Source: CAWGMT01 sp963823675 (lineage in GTDB: Bacteria; Planctomycetota; Planctomycetia; Isosphaerales; Isosphaeraceae). From it: 64,000 bases of DNA. Each line of letters begins with the position of its first letter. Within the stretch, counting starts at the first letter, position 1. Both the position numbers and the translations under genes were made by a program. Where the stretch lies: NCBI GenBank assembly GCA_963823675.1, contig CAWGMT010000008.1:744001-808000 (forward strand). The letters run 5' to 3'. Positions 29,385-38,574 of this stretch are shown piece after piece. The notes beneath the pieces were generated by a model. That model had not been told where the DNA came from. It saw only the letters and a program-made list of their open reading frames with translations, and ran no database searches.

Positions 29385-29930
29385 GGTTTCGAGTAACTCC
29401 GAGAACGATGAGGACAGGCAGCGTACACTTGACAGCATCGGCTGCGACTTCGTGAATTGGGCAGACTGTCGAAGAACCCCAGCAAGTTACAACAAGTCGC
29501 ACGACTCCGAGGATGCCAGTCGTGGCGATTGCACGCGCATTTGGTGGACCCCGCCGTCACCCGTTGGTACCACTGCATCACCCGCTGTGTCCGCCGCGCT
29601 TTCTTGCTCGGCGAAGGTCGCCGAGCGGTTGGGTCTGCGCCGGGCAGTCAACCTGGGCGGTTGCCTGGTTACCTGAGGCTGGCACGAGACCCTCAGGTCA
29701 GCCACTTTTCTGAACCCGCCCGCTGATTCCCCGCGCTGATCGGCGGGGCGCACGCTCGGGTAGCCTGGATTCTTCCGCGGTAGACCGGAATTTGCCGGCG
29801 ATTCCGCCACTGCGACCCATTGGCTGGGCTCCGTGAGCCGTCGCAGACCTACCAAAGGAAGGTTGGTCTCCACAAGCGGCAACGGCACAAGGACATCTGC
29901 CTGTCCTTCAATGTCAAAAGTAAGACGAGC
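29385..29930. other. gene-poor stretch with transposase remnant
   Basis: No intact gene. Positions 29457-29640 hold a RAYT-type transposase fragment; the rest shows nothing recognisable. Confidence 0.5.
29457..29640 (+). pseudogene. REP-associated (IS200/RAYT-type) transposase N-terminal remnant
   Basis: One frame reads LVDPAVTRWYHCITRCVRRA then FLLGEG, which resembles the N-terminus of the Y1 transposase relatives common in planctomycetes. It then runs into unrelated sequence. The HUH motif and catalytic Tyr are missing, so it is a remnant. Confidence 0.5.
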
Positions 29931-29968
29931 GTGTCAGCCGTCACACCGCGCGGGATGACGGCTGACAC
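29931..29968 (-). terminator. strong hairpin after the 2OG oxygenase gene
   Basis: Perfect 13-bp arms GTGTCAGCCGTCA and TGACGGCTGACAC with a 12-nt loop, 10 nt downstream of the minus-strand stop at 29979. The sequence that follows on that strand is only moderately T-rich (TCTTACTTTTG). Confidence 0.6.
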
Positions 29969-29978
29969 CGATCGTATC

Positions 29979-31171
29979 CTAGCGATACTCATGGAACGGC
30001 ACGCCGAGCACGAATCGAGTTCCCGCGGTGATTGGGGCAGCGCCGTGCTTGACCGACTGCAATCCTGCGACGCCACCCGTGCGAACGACACGGTCGCGAG
30101 TGCAGAACAGCACCGCGTCGCCCTGGCCGAGCACGACTTCCCGGCGGAGCGACTTTCTACGTTCGGGAAAATCGCAGAACAGGAACTCGCCTCCTTGGAA
30201 GCCCTGTGTCTCCGCGTCCTCTGGGTCGGTACGCGGGCTCAGCACCACAGCCAGTTGGATCGGGAAGAACACGGCGCCACGCAAATCGCGGTGCAGGGCA
30301 TTGAATCCGCCGGGGCCGTACTTCAGCAGGATCGGTGTCGGCGTCGTCTGGCCCGCGGAATGACACCGGTCGCGGAAGCTGTCCCAGTCCTCGGGAAAGC
30401 TCTCCGAGTCTCCCAGCATCTGCTGCCATTCGTTGGCGATCCGGGCCACGTGCGGATAAACGGCACGGCGAAGTTGGTCCACCACCTGCGGTATCGGTGC
30501 CCCGAAATAACGGTAGGCACCCTTTCCAAACTCCGGCCGGTCCATGACGACGGTCTTGGAGAACAGCCGGTCGTCATCAAACAGGCCGCGCAACCATTCG
30601 CAGGTCGGCGCATCGACCATGCCGGCAACCACGGCATAGCCATCGCGGGTCAACCGGTTAGCCAGAGCGTGCCAGTCAAGTGTTCCCAACCGTTGCGGCC
30701 AATCGTTGCGCGGGTCTGCCGATGAAACCTCGGTCGGGTCTACGGTGGCCGCTGCCGGCGAATCCGCATGCGGCGGGAACTGGCCTGCGAGCGCCTGATA
30801 CGCCTGAAGCTGCTCCGCGTACGGTGCGTTTCGCGGAGCGTACTTGACGGCTTGGGTCTGCAGGCCCAGGGCCTCCTTGACGCGCCCTTGCCGAAGGCGC
30901 AGAGTCGCAAGGTGAGCGTACGGATCGGCAAACGTCGGGGCCAGGCTGAGTGCGGCCGCGAAGGACTTGGCCGCCTCGCTATCTTGGTGTCGGAGGCCGA
31001 GAATCACGCCCTGATCGTTCCAGAGGACGGGGTTGTCTTCCTGGGTCAACACGGCCCGGCGAATGATCTTCTCCGCCAGATCGAGGTTACCCTGGTTGGC
31101 CGCTTCCCACGCCTGCTCCGCCAGGCGCGCGCACGCCGTCGGTCTTTCGCTTTTTGTTTCTTGGGGTTCAT
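29979..31171 (-). CDS. TPR plus 2OG-Fe(II) oxygenase (one frameshift)
   Basis: About 397 residues. The N-terminal part has TPR-like helices (LDLAEKIIRRAV, DPYAHLATLRLRQGRVKEAL). The C-terminal part is a 2-oxoglutarate/Fe(II) dioxygenase fold, with GFNALHRDLRGAVFFP (HxD metal ligands) and QSVKHGAAPITAGTRFVLG (distal His and the Arg that binds 2-oxoglutarate). Likely hydroxylates a protein or small molecule; substrate unknown. The start is ATG 31171 (MNPKKQKAKDRRRA); a one-base shift near 31125 within a GC-dinucleotide run joins it to RLAEQAWEAANQGN. Followed by a strong hairpin. Confidence 0.75.
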
Positions 31172-31957
31172 GCGGTCTTCCTCTATGCGCAGCCGCGGAC
31201 GATATCCCGGTTCTGGATCACGGCAAGCGGCTCGGTCGATGATGAGTGGGTTTGAGTTGAGAGCACGTCCTGATCCGCGCGCACGCGGATTGCACCCCTT
31301 GCGGGTTGACGATGCTCTAACTGAGGAAGACCTGACGGATCACTCGCATGGCGTCAATTCTAACCGAAGCGGTTGGGCAGGAACAGGTCATTGCGATCTG
31401 GTGGCGAATCGATTTCCTTGCGTGCTTCGGCGGTCATCAGTCAAATGGCCGTTTTGTTTACCGTGCCGGTTGCTTACCGACTTCATCTCAAAAATCCCAC
31501 CCCGACGGGTTTCTTTACTCCAGGGGCTAGCCGGTGGAGGATGATCAACGGCTATGCGAGGGTTTCAACGACGGAGCAAAATCTTGGCTTGCGGCATGAT
31601 GACGAGAAGCCCGCATTCGACGCTTCGGTCGATCCGACCGAAGCGCGCAATGTTTCGGCCTTCGGAAATCATCAAAGCGTCAGTGCCGATCCACAGTTCC
31701 CTCGTCCCCGATCTCCCAGATCGCATTCTGTCGTTCGATGATCGCCCGCCATTCGGCGACTTTCCCGCAGTCGAGAACGTGCGGCGAACGTGGGTCGTCT
31801 TTGTCGATCAACGGCAGCACCTCAGACGTGTTCCTCCGCTTCGGCTTCGGCGGTCTCGATTCACGCTATGTGGAAGTCCAACAGCCGATGGCAAGCCAAG
31901 TCCAAGCCCTCGGAGGCCCTGACTCGGAACAATGCTGGCCAGGCTCTAGCGTTCCCT
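31172..31957. other. gene-poor stretch containing element copy C
   Basis: No credible gene. Copy C of the recombinase-derived repeat is at 31402-31645; 31646-31957 shows nothing recognisable. Confidence 0.5.
31402..31645 (+). repeat. recombinase-derived short element, copy C
   Basis: GTGGCGAATCGATTTCCTTG, AAATGGCCGTTTTGTTTACC, GGGTTTCTTTACTCC, then ATG 31541 encoding MINGYARVSTTEQNLGLRHD, then directly the right end with the perfect palindrome at 31622-31644. About 120 codons of recombinase are absent. Confidence 0.8.
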
Positions 31958-33331
31958 TCACGGCCGAAACAACGGGCCGGGCAGAATCACGAACGGCTGG
32001 TCGAAGAAGCTCGGGACAATGGCGGGGGTTTCACATCCGGCGGGGGCCTGCTTCAGTTCTTCAGGCAGGATCGCACCGGGCTCGTAGAAAACACGAACTA
32101 GACCCACCCGCGCCAGATCCTTGATCCCTACTCCGGGGCCTCGGGAAATTCCGAACGGCACCGTTGGGGGGCGGCGATCGGCAGCCAGGGCGCCGCCGCG
32201 CTGGACGAAGAACGTGGCTCCCAGGTTGGGTGTACCGACCTGGCCACCCCGCGCGATGAAGACCAGATGGTTTCCCCACGAGTCCGCCACGACGTCGCCT
32301 TCCTCGAGCCAGAGGATCGCGTTGGGCAGGAATCGTGGAGCGGCTAGGCCTGGGGGAGTCTGCCCGGGTCGAAGGATCCCACCGCGTGGCAGTGTCACCG
32401 TCAGCCCCTCGGTGGTCACGACCAGCACGAGTTGGGTCCCCGTGATGGCATCTTTATCGGGGACCTCCACCTTGAGATGCTGGTCCGACACAACTCGAAA
32501 CCCGGCCGAGCGCGACTGCCCGTTTTCGTTTAGAAAGAGGACTTCGGTCGTTCGTGCGAACCCCCGGCCCTTCAGGTTGATGACATCGCCCGCGCCCGCG
32601 GCCGGGGGGACCACCGCCTCGATGCCCGGCGGCACGGCCGCAATCCCCGCGGCGTCCGGGCGGGGTGTGCCCTGGTAGATAAACGGCCCGACGCCGGGGC
32701 TCGCCGTGATCTTCTGAACATGAAAGATCCGCTGCGCCGGCGAATGACGCGGGTTGAATATCGCCGGGGCAAGGACCGCTCCGTGCTCGTGGAAGATGAT
32801 CCCGTTGGGGTTGCTGAACTCCATGAGCACGCCCCCCTTTTTGACCAGGTGCATCGCAGGTGATCGGCTCTTATTCACGACCCCACCGAGCTCGATCAAG
32901 GCGACGCTCTCCGCCGACTGTACCCGTCCGCCCTTGAAGACGTGATAAAACCCGGCGCCGGGCTCGTCCCCGTTCGTTCCCCGCGTACCGCTCCGGATCG
33001 TCTGCACGGCCGCGGGCATGGCGACGGCTAGACCGGTCGGACCCAGGACGGCGACCGTCGCCGCCGCGCCGGGGCGGTAGTACTCGGGGGTGACAACCCG
33101 CAGCTCCTCGTCGCAAAGAACGCGGAACCGCGCCGTCTTGACTGTGCCGCCGACGGCGAACAGGACATGCTTGGTCCCCTTCAGCTCTCGCCCTTTGATC
33201 AGGACCTCGGCGCCGGCCGGGCCGGTCTCGGGTGTGATGGCGAAGATCTCCGCGCCGCCGCGGGCCGGATTGGGCACGATCAATCTGGCCACGAGGACGA
33301 GGAGCCAGGCGACCTGTCGGCAGACTCTCAT
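31958..33331 (-). CDS. secreted IPT/TIG-domain protein
   Basis: 457 residues with a signal peptide (MRVCRQVAWLLVLVARLIVP) and two IPT/TIG immunoglobulin-like segments: FAITPETGPAGAEVLIKGRE (about residues 30-110) and EAVVPPAAGAGDVINLKGRG (about 235-320). The rest is beta-rich with no enzyme motif. It may be a surface or structural protein. ATG 33331 follows AAAGGGG; an earlier ATG at 33358 overlaps the upstream stop by 4 nt and is also possible. Operon with the TGA-interrupted gene upstream. Confidence 0.6.
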   Translation of the reverse strand: MRVCRQVAWLLVLVARLIVPNPARGGAEIFAITPETGPAGAEVLIKGRELKGTKHVLFAVGGTVKTARFRVLCDEELRVVTPEYYRPGAAATVAVLGPTGLAVAMPAAVQTIRSGTRGTNGDEPGAGFYHVFKGGRVQSAESVALIELGGVVNKSRSPAMHLVKKGGVLMEFSNPNGIIFHEHGAVLAPAIFNPRHSPAQRIFHVQKITASPGVGPFIYQGTPRPDAAGIAAVPPGIEAVVPPAAGAGDVINLKGRGFARTTEVLFLNENGQSRSAGFRVVSDQHLKVEVPDKDAITGTQLVLVVTTEGLTVTLPRGGILRPGQTPPGLAAPRFLPNAILWLEEGDVVADSWGNHLVFIARGGQVGTPNLGATFFVQRGGALAADRRPPTVPFGISRGPGVGIKDLARVGLVRVFYEPGAILPEELKQAPAGCETPAIVPSFFDQPFVILPGPLFRP

Positions 33332-33354
33332 CGATTGACGCCCCTTTACGTGGC

Positions 33355-35277
33355 TCATGCCTTCTTGGGAGGCCCGCCGACCTGGCCCGCACGGTGTGAC
33401 CCTGCGTTGTCCGGCCCGCGCAGGAGCTTGCGCACCTGGTCGCCGAGTCCTGCATCCACTGGATCTACAACGGCCAACAACGCCCGGAGCTGCTCCGGTG
33501 TCCGCTCATGTTCCTTCGCTTCCTGCACGATCCCCTGGGCCATCGCGTAGGCCAGTTGATCGGACTTGTCCCAGCTTGTGACGGCACTCAACTGCCGTGC
33601 ATCGCTACGGGCGATGACAAACAGCGGCGAGCCCCGGTCGGGAGCAGCGTAGGGTGGGATCCCGAGCTGATGCGACAAGGCCGGCAGTTCCTCCAAACGT
33701 AGCGCCACGACCACGTAAGAGCCCGCCAGGGCCGTCAGCGGATTGGAGCGAGAAACCTCCTTGGTTGTGGCGAGGTCTCCCGCGCTCGCCACCGCCGGGA
33801 CGGAAGGACTCCTGGGTGATCGTACTCGATGCCGAATCCCCGGAAAAAGCGGTGATGCGTCGGGCGCGGGTCTCCTCACCCTGCCCGCGGCACGACCGAG
33901 GGTCTCCTGACCACCTCGTCCGACCAGACCAACTTCGTCCTCCCCTTCCTCCTTAGCCGGATCAGGGACAACCGTGCGGGGACTAGCAACCAACCGGTTC
34001 CACTCATCGAGGACCGCCTGGTTGTCGCGTCTCTTGTGCAGGATGAGCAACACCGGCAGCTTGGCCCGCCGGGCGGCCGCAAAGGCCCGCTCGGCCTGGA
34101 CCCGCTCGGTATCCGGCGGACTGACGCGCTGGCCCAGAATCTCTTCGAAGACCGTCTGATAGACTTCGTTCAGCGGTGGCAGCGGCTGCGAAGCCAGCAG
34201 CCGGTGGACCTTTTGCTGTGCCGGACTCGCGACCGGTCGCGATGAGCGCTGGAGCTCCTCGCGATGGGCCGCCCCGATTAGTTCGGGATCATCCAGCGCC
34301 TTGCCGCCAGACGAGACATCCACTGCCCATCGTGCGGCGGCCAGTAGCTCGTCGCCGGGAACTGGTCCGGTCACAGCGTGGATGACTCGGCCGTCGGGCG
34401 TGCAGAAGTAGCTCGCGACGTTGCCGCCGTTCCTCGCCAGGACGCCAGCATGGTTGACCACCTCGAAGCTGCCCACCTGCTGGTGCGCTGACACAAAGTG
34501 CGCGGCGAAATAACGCGCGACATTGGGATCCTTCAGGGCGACCGCCCTGAATGTTTGTGCGTTATTTCAGGTAAAGCCGGGATCCTCGAAGTTCCCGGAG
34601 ACGTGGATCAGGAAGACGAGCTTGCCTTCCTGCCGGGCTTGCTCGGAGGCCGCGCCAGGCGATTTGGCCCAGGTCAACGCCGTATTGAGCGAGCGGTCCA
34701 CCGCACAGACCTGCTCCGTTTGGCCACCGGCCCCCGGTTCGTCAAGCTGCAAATCGGCCAGGGCAAACGACGGCTTCTCCGGCAGAACAAACGGCAACGA
34801 CGCCCGACGAGCCGCCTGACGCAACACAAATCGTTGCGGTGCAGCGGGAGCCGGTGTGTCGTCGCGGACAGCCGGAGCGGGTGTCTGGTCGCAGACCGAC
34901 CCGAGCGGTCGATCGGGCGGCGGTTTGGTCGAGGCAGCCGCGAGAGGGGCAGCCTCGGCAGGCGGAGTTGTTGGTGGCGCGGCCACGACAGGCGTTGGCA
35001 CCTGGGTTTCGGCCAGGCGTTCGGGCTCTGCCCGTTCGGTCTTGACCACTTGTGGATGATCGAGATGCGCCGTTGCCGGCGGACCGGCCGCCGCCAATTC
35101 AGGCCCGACTCGGGCCGATCGGCCCACATCGCCGTCGATCAAGCCGCGCACCCAGAATCCCATGGCGAAGGCCATGCACAAGCTCGCCCCGGCGGTAACG
35201 GCCTGGATGCTTGCCAGAACGAACTGATCGCGAGAGGAATTCGTCCCGGAGGGGCGCTCGGTCGTCAAGTGGCCCAT
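33355..35277 (-). CDS. thioredoxin-like membrane protein with in-frame TGA, candidate selenoprotein
   Basis: A 640-codon frame starting at ATG 35277 (after GGGAGG) with a membrane segment near residues 28-46 and a Pro/Ala-rich linker (60-160). A thioredoxin-like region follows: GKLVFLIHVSGNFEDPGFT, then TGA as codon 237, then NNAQTFRAVALKDPNVARYF and GGNVASYFCTPDGRVIHAVT. Both sides of the TGA are in one frame and clearly one domain. Exactly 15 nt after the TGA begins an 8-bp hairpin with loop GGTC (34532-34551). Read as selenocysteine, the product is one protein; read as stop, the second half would need its own start at 34494. Alternatives: point mutation or sequencing error. The C-terminal half (about 310-630) is helical and unknown. 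Confidence 0.6.
34532..34551 (-). promoter_or_regulatory. SECIS-like hairpin, candidate 1
   Basis: Minus strand TTCAGGGC-GGTC-GCCCTGAA: a perfect 8-bp stem with a four-base loop GGTC, beginning 15 nt after the in-frame TGA (34567-34569). As I recall it, the E. coli fdhF SECIS hairpin also has a GGUC loop, at a similar distance from its UGA. Confidence 0.55.
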
Positions 35278-35389
35278 CTTCGCGCCTCCCAAAAGGAGTG
35301 AACCGCGTAACGAGAGACCATCTGCGCAATATACGGGATCGACGGGCGCGGAGTTCAGCGATCGGAAAAAAAAATGCGCACCACGGGCC

Positions 35390-35475
35390 GGGCAGACCTG
35401 GGCGGTCGCCTACCCAGGCCCCGCACAGATCCGGGCGTGCACGTCAAATGCACCCGGCTCGTCACGCTGTGGCGC
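35390..35475 (-). mobile_element. group II intron 3'-end remnant (domains V and VI)
   Basis: Minus strand 35460-35428 is 33 nt with the domain V layout. It begins GAGCCGGGTGC, has the opposite strand GCACGCCCGG with a two-base bulge, and ends ATC. Directly downstream, CCTGGG and CCCAGG arms form a domain VI-like hairpin. No reverse transcriptase gene remains upstream. Confidence 0.6.
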
Positions 35476-35719
35476 TGTACTTCCCACGGTCCATTGGCTT
35501 GCGGTGACACGCTGGCAGGCTCGATGTCTCGGCGTGGTTCCGGCCTCTGGTCCACAACACGGCACCCCCTTCGCTCCACGGGGTCCGGCGCAAACACGAC
35601 AGTCAACACCAGCAGGCGGAAGGATGGTGAAGGCAGTCGCCGCCTGCGGCGACCGAGCGGCCAGACGGCCTTGAGCACGTGGCCACCTTGGCTGCGGGGT
35701 GCCGAAGAGCGTCGCGGTG

Positions 35720-35950
35720 GATAGCGGCGGTAAATCAAACGGCCGTTTTGTTTACCACGCTGGTCGCTTAACGACTTCATCTCAAAAAACCCACGGCGAA
35801 GGGTTTCTTTACTCTAGCGGCCAGCCGGTGGAGCATGATCATCGGCTACGCGAGGGTTTCGACGACGGAGCAAAATCTTGGCTTGCGGCATGATGACGAG
35901 ACGACCGCATTCGACGCTTCGGTCGATCCGACCGAAGCACGCCTCCGGAA
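35720..35950 (+). repeat. recombinase-derived short element, copy D
   Basis: AAACGGCCGTTTTGTTTACC, CATCTCAAAAAACCCAC, GGGTTTCTTTACTC, then ATG 35835 with MIIGYARVSTTEQNLGLRHD, then the right end with the perfect palindrome at 35916-35938. Best-preserved short copy. Its right end abuts an attC-like site. Confidence 0.8.
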
Positions 35951-36006
35951 CGACCCAGATCAGCGGCCCGCCGCCAGTTGCGTCCGCTGCATGGCGTCGT
36001 TAGGCG
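35941..36006 (-). other. attC-like cassette end after the 36.0-36.5 kb gene
   Basis: Minus strand: GCCTAAC (containing the stop codon of the gene), then GACGCCATGCAGCGG, a GC-rich loop, CCGCTGATCTGGGTCG and GTTCCGG. The outer AACGAC/GTCGTT and inner CAGCGG/CCGCTG pair, with unpaired bases between, as in integron attC sites. The right core is GTTCCGG, not GTTRRRY. Confidence 0.4.
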
Positions 36007-36515
36007 GTCCCACTCCCTGCCTCCTCGACGAATCCGAGCTTGCGAAGCACAGCGCCCACATCATGAGTCACATCGGCGACGGCCTCGTGCAGGACCGCAT
36101 AGTAATCATCGTAGCTCGACGGACGCCAAGCCTCGATGCCGATCGGTGGTCTTCGATACCGCTTCAGGTGCCACCACTTATCCTTGCCCCCGACGAGCCG
36201 ACCGATACGGTGGCTGCCCTCGTACAGGTCGGCGCCTTCCGGCGCCCTCAGCCATCCCTCTCCTTCGGGTGGCCCCTTCCGCGTCGAGAGGATGACGTTG
36301 ATCGTAAACTCACCGACCTCCCATGGCTTCGAAGAATGTTGGAAGTTCAGGAAGGTGTGCATGCCCAGCGGCCGGGCGATACCCGCGTAGAAGGTGTTCG
36401 CCTTGGGCATCGATGGACTGAGGCGCTCCTCGAACGGACGGACCGAGGGGAACGTGCCTCGCCAGTCTTTCTTCAGTTCACTGATGAAATCCCGGAAGGC
36501 ACCGCGTTCAGCCAT
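36000..36515 (-). CDS. hypothetical cassette-like protein
   Basis: 171 residues starting MAERGAFRDFISELKKDWRG. Notable segments are GIARPLGMHTFLNFQHSSKP, WEVGEFTINVILSTRKGPPE and KDKWWHLKRYRRPPIGIEAW. Aromatic-rich alpha/beta domain; no family recognised. It has the layout of an integron cassette: GTTAGGC lies 21 nt upstream of the ATG, and its TAA stop is embedded in a downstream GCCTAAC. Element copies D and E flank it. Nothing hints at function. Confidence 0.6.
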   Translation of the reverse strand: MAERGAFRDFISELKKDWRGTFPSVRPFEERLSPSMPKANTFYAGIARPLGMHTFLNFQHSSKPWEVGEFTINVILSTRKGPPEGEGWLRAPEGADLYEGSHRIGRLVGGKDKWWHLKRYRRPPIGIEAWRPSSYDDYYAVLHEAVADVTHDVGAVLRKLGFVEEAGSGTA

Positions 36516-37498
36516 CGGTGGCTCTCTCTCATCAAGCCGCCTAACTTGTGATTCTCTCACGAAACCACATTGATAATGCGGGGCCAAAGTCCGCCTGTCA
36601 ATCACCGACCTTCCCAATGAAACAATGGGTTAGGACGATTTCAGCCGCGCGAAGTGCATGAGCATTTGTTGCGCGGCTTGCAGCTCGAACGGTCGGCCCT
36701 GCGACAGGAGTTTGAACAACTTCATCAGGCTTGGACTTGGAGCGGTCTTGCGCATCGGTCCGACCACACCGACGCGCGCCCGGCGCGGAGCCCGACGGAG
36801 TTTGAGGCATCGATTGACTTCAGGATTGGGTGGCGCTTCTGGAACTGGGGGGCCGTCACTGAAACCCACGAATTCTTTATTTGTGGCTCTTTCATCGTGG
36901 CGAATCGATTTCCTCGCGTGCTTCGGCGGTCATCAATCAAACGGCCGTTTTGTTTACTGCGCCCGCGGCTTGGCGAGTTGATTTCAAAAACCCACTGCGA
37001 CGGATTCCTTTGCTCCAGGCGCAAGGGGGCTGAGGCTGATCATCGGCTATGCGAGTTTTCCGATGGCCGAGCAGATTCTCAGCCCGCGGCATGATGACCT
37101 GAAGTCGGCATACGACGCTTCGGTCGATCCGACCGAAGCACGCTGGACGATCGGCAGCGGTAAATGCAAGTCCCGTCCTGCTCGCCAGCCCGCGCGGACA
37201 CGAAGCACCTGTGTACGGGAGGTCTGCACCTGGCCCGTGCCGCTCGAGGCAAGGAGTCGTTGGACCCTCCGCCTTATGCGAAGAGGTGCGTGACGCGCGT
37301 GCTCTATACTCCTGCCATGGGCGATCGCCAGCGCCGGCATCCTGCTGGTCTCGCCACGATGGCAATTAGTGCCCGCTGCTGTCGCGCCGGCACGCGGGTG
37401 TCATCTGATCCCTCGGCCGCCAGGTTGGTGTCTTCTGTCTAACTCGTCCAATCGCGCGCACTTGGTCGTCGATCTCCGGGGCCCGGGCGCGGGCCGAG
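36516..37498. other. gene-poor stretch with element copy E
   Basis: No intact gene. Just upstream of the cassette (minus strand) a short reading frame ends LQAAQQMLMHFARLKSS with its TAA inside TCCTAAC, possibly the tail of a lost cassette gene. Copy E follows at 36751-37142. Confidence 0.45.
36751..37142 (+). repeat. recombinase-derived element, copy E (with long upstream block)
   Basis: Shares the full 300-nt upstream block with copy B (CACACCGACGCGCGCCCGGC, GAGGCATCGATTGACTTCAG, GGCGAATCGATTTCCTCGCG, AAACGGCCGTTTTGTTTACT). A decayed recombinase N-terminus follows (IIGYASFPMAEQ) and then the perfect palindrome at 37117-37139. Confidence 0.8.
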
Positions 37499-38215
37499 TC
37501 ATTTGGTCTTCGTCAAGGTGAGCGGCCATGTCCCGCCCGGCTGCGTCCAGTCGCCGGTGATCTCGCCCTTCTTGTGATCTACCTTGCCGACGAACTTCGC
37601 GGCGATGCCCTTGTTCTCGAAGGTGAGCTCGTCGCCCTTCAGCGCGATGGCCGTCACCGGGATGTCGTTGACGCCCTGGTCGAGGCTATCGATGACCGCC
37701 GTCCAGCCGTCGCCGGTTATGGGCTTCTCCACGCGCAAGGCCAGGCGGAACGAGACCTGATCATTGACTTCCAGGGTGCCGGTCCAGCGGCCTTCGAGCT
37801 CCTTTGGGGCAGCGGCGCCCACTTTCAACTCGGCCTCCTTGGTGCGCTTCAAGGTCAGCGGGAACGAGCCACCCGGCTGTTTCCAGGTGCCGACGATCTC
37901 CCCGGCCTTCTCATCAAGCTGGCCCTCGAAGTGGGCCATGATCTTCTCGCTGTCGAACGTCACCTTCCCGTTCTCGAGCGTGAGCGACGAGACAGGGATG
38001 TCCTTGACGCCCTGGTCGAGGCTATCGACCACGGCCTTGCCGTTCTCGACGCGGAAGCCCAATCGCAAGGAAACCTCATCGCTGACCTTCAAAGTGCTGA
38101 TCCAGGCCCCTTGGAGGGCTTTCGAGGCGGCAGGGGACACGTCCTGCGCCGTCGCCGGGCCGCCGACGAACAGCAGGCCCGCCAGGGCCAGTGCACCGAA
38201 CGCGAATCGGGTCAT
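37499..38215 (-). CDS. secreted protein with two tandem beta domains
   Basis: 238 residues. A signal peptide (MTRFAFGALALAGLLFVGG, cleavage near ATAQ) is followed by two homologous domains of about 95 residues. Each starts LxGxWxxTLxVxDxVSxRL, has VDSLDQGVxDIPV in the middle and ends GxWxQPGGxxPLTL. The domain is lipocalin-like in pattern and is seen elsewhere fused to hydrolases, but here stands alone. ATG 38215 is chosen because it begins at the signal peptide; an in-frame start at 38263 adds 16 residues. Confidence 0.65.
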   Translation of the reverse strand: MTRFAFGALALAGLLFVGGPATAQDVSPAASKALQGAWISTLKVSDEVSLRLGFRVENGKAVVDSLDQGVKDIPVSSLTLENGKVTFDSEKIMAHFEGQLDEKAGEIVGTWKQPGGSFPLTLKRTKEAELKVGAAAPKELEGRWTGTLEVNDQVSFRLALRVEKPITGDGWTAVIDSLDQGVNDIPVTAIALKGDELTFENKGIAAKFVGKVDHKKGEITGDWTQPGGTWPLTLTKTK

Positions 38216-38456
38216 GGGAGCAGCTCCAGGGGGAAAAATACCGGGCGCACCACCGGGTCGCACGTCCTCGGTCGGACGGAACCGGACCGTCTCGGTCCAG
38301 TCACAGAGAGCCTACCCGAGCGCTCGCGCCGTCGCAAGCCCCCGCGGAAACACCGCGATCCCGCGCAACCTGAGGGCCGATCTGGAGGACGGCTTAGCCT
38401 ACGAGCGGTCTTGCGCCCGTCGGTCCGACGACACCGAAGTCGATTGATCCGAGGTT

Positions 38457-38482
38457 GCTTCGGTCGATCAGACCGACGCGCG
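38457..38482 (+). repeat. half of the element right-end palindrome
   Basis: GCTTCGGTCGATCAGACCGA resembles the right end of the recombinase-derived elements with the second arm decayed. No recombinase sequence precedes it. Confidence 0.5.
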
Positions 38483-38574
38483 CTGCGGACGGGTACTCAG
38501 CGAGAAAGGCCCCGCCGGAAACCACGGATCGGGGTTCTTTTCCTTTCCAATCGAACGGCAGGACCGCCCGTGAA

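Larger units (their letters stand above)
35293..35999. other. gene-poor stretch with group II intron remnant and element copy D
   Basis: No intact gene. Holds the group II intron 3' end (35390-35475, minus) and the recombinase-derived element copy D (35720-35950, plus). Confidence 0.55.

Noticed and set aside
29820..30725. 301-residue plus-strand frame opposite the 2OG oxygenase
   Set aside because: It spans the 13-bp hairpin and mirrors the oxygenase codons; no recognisable motif.
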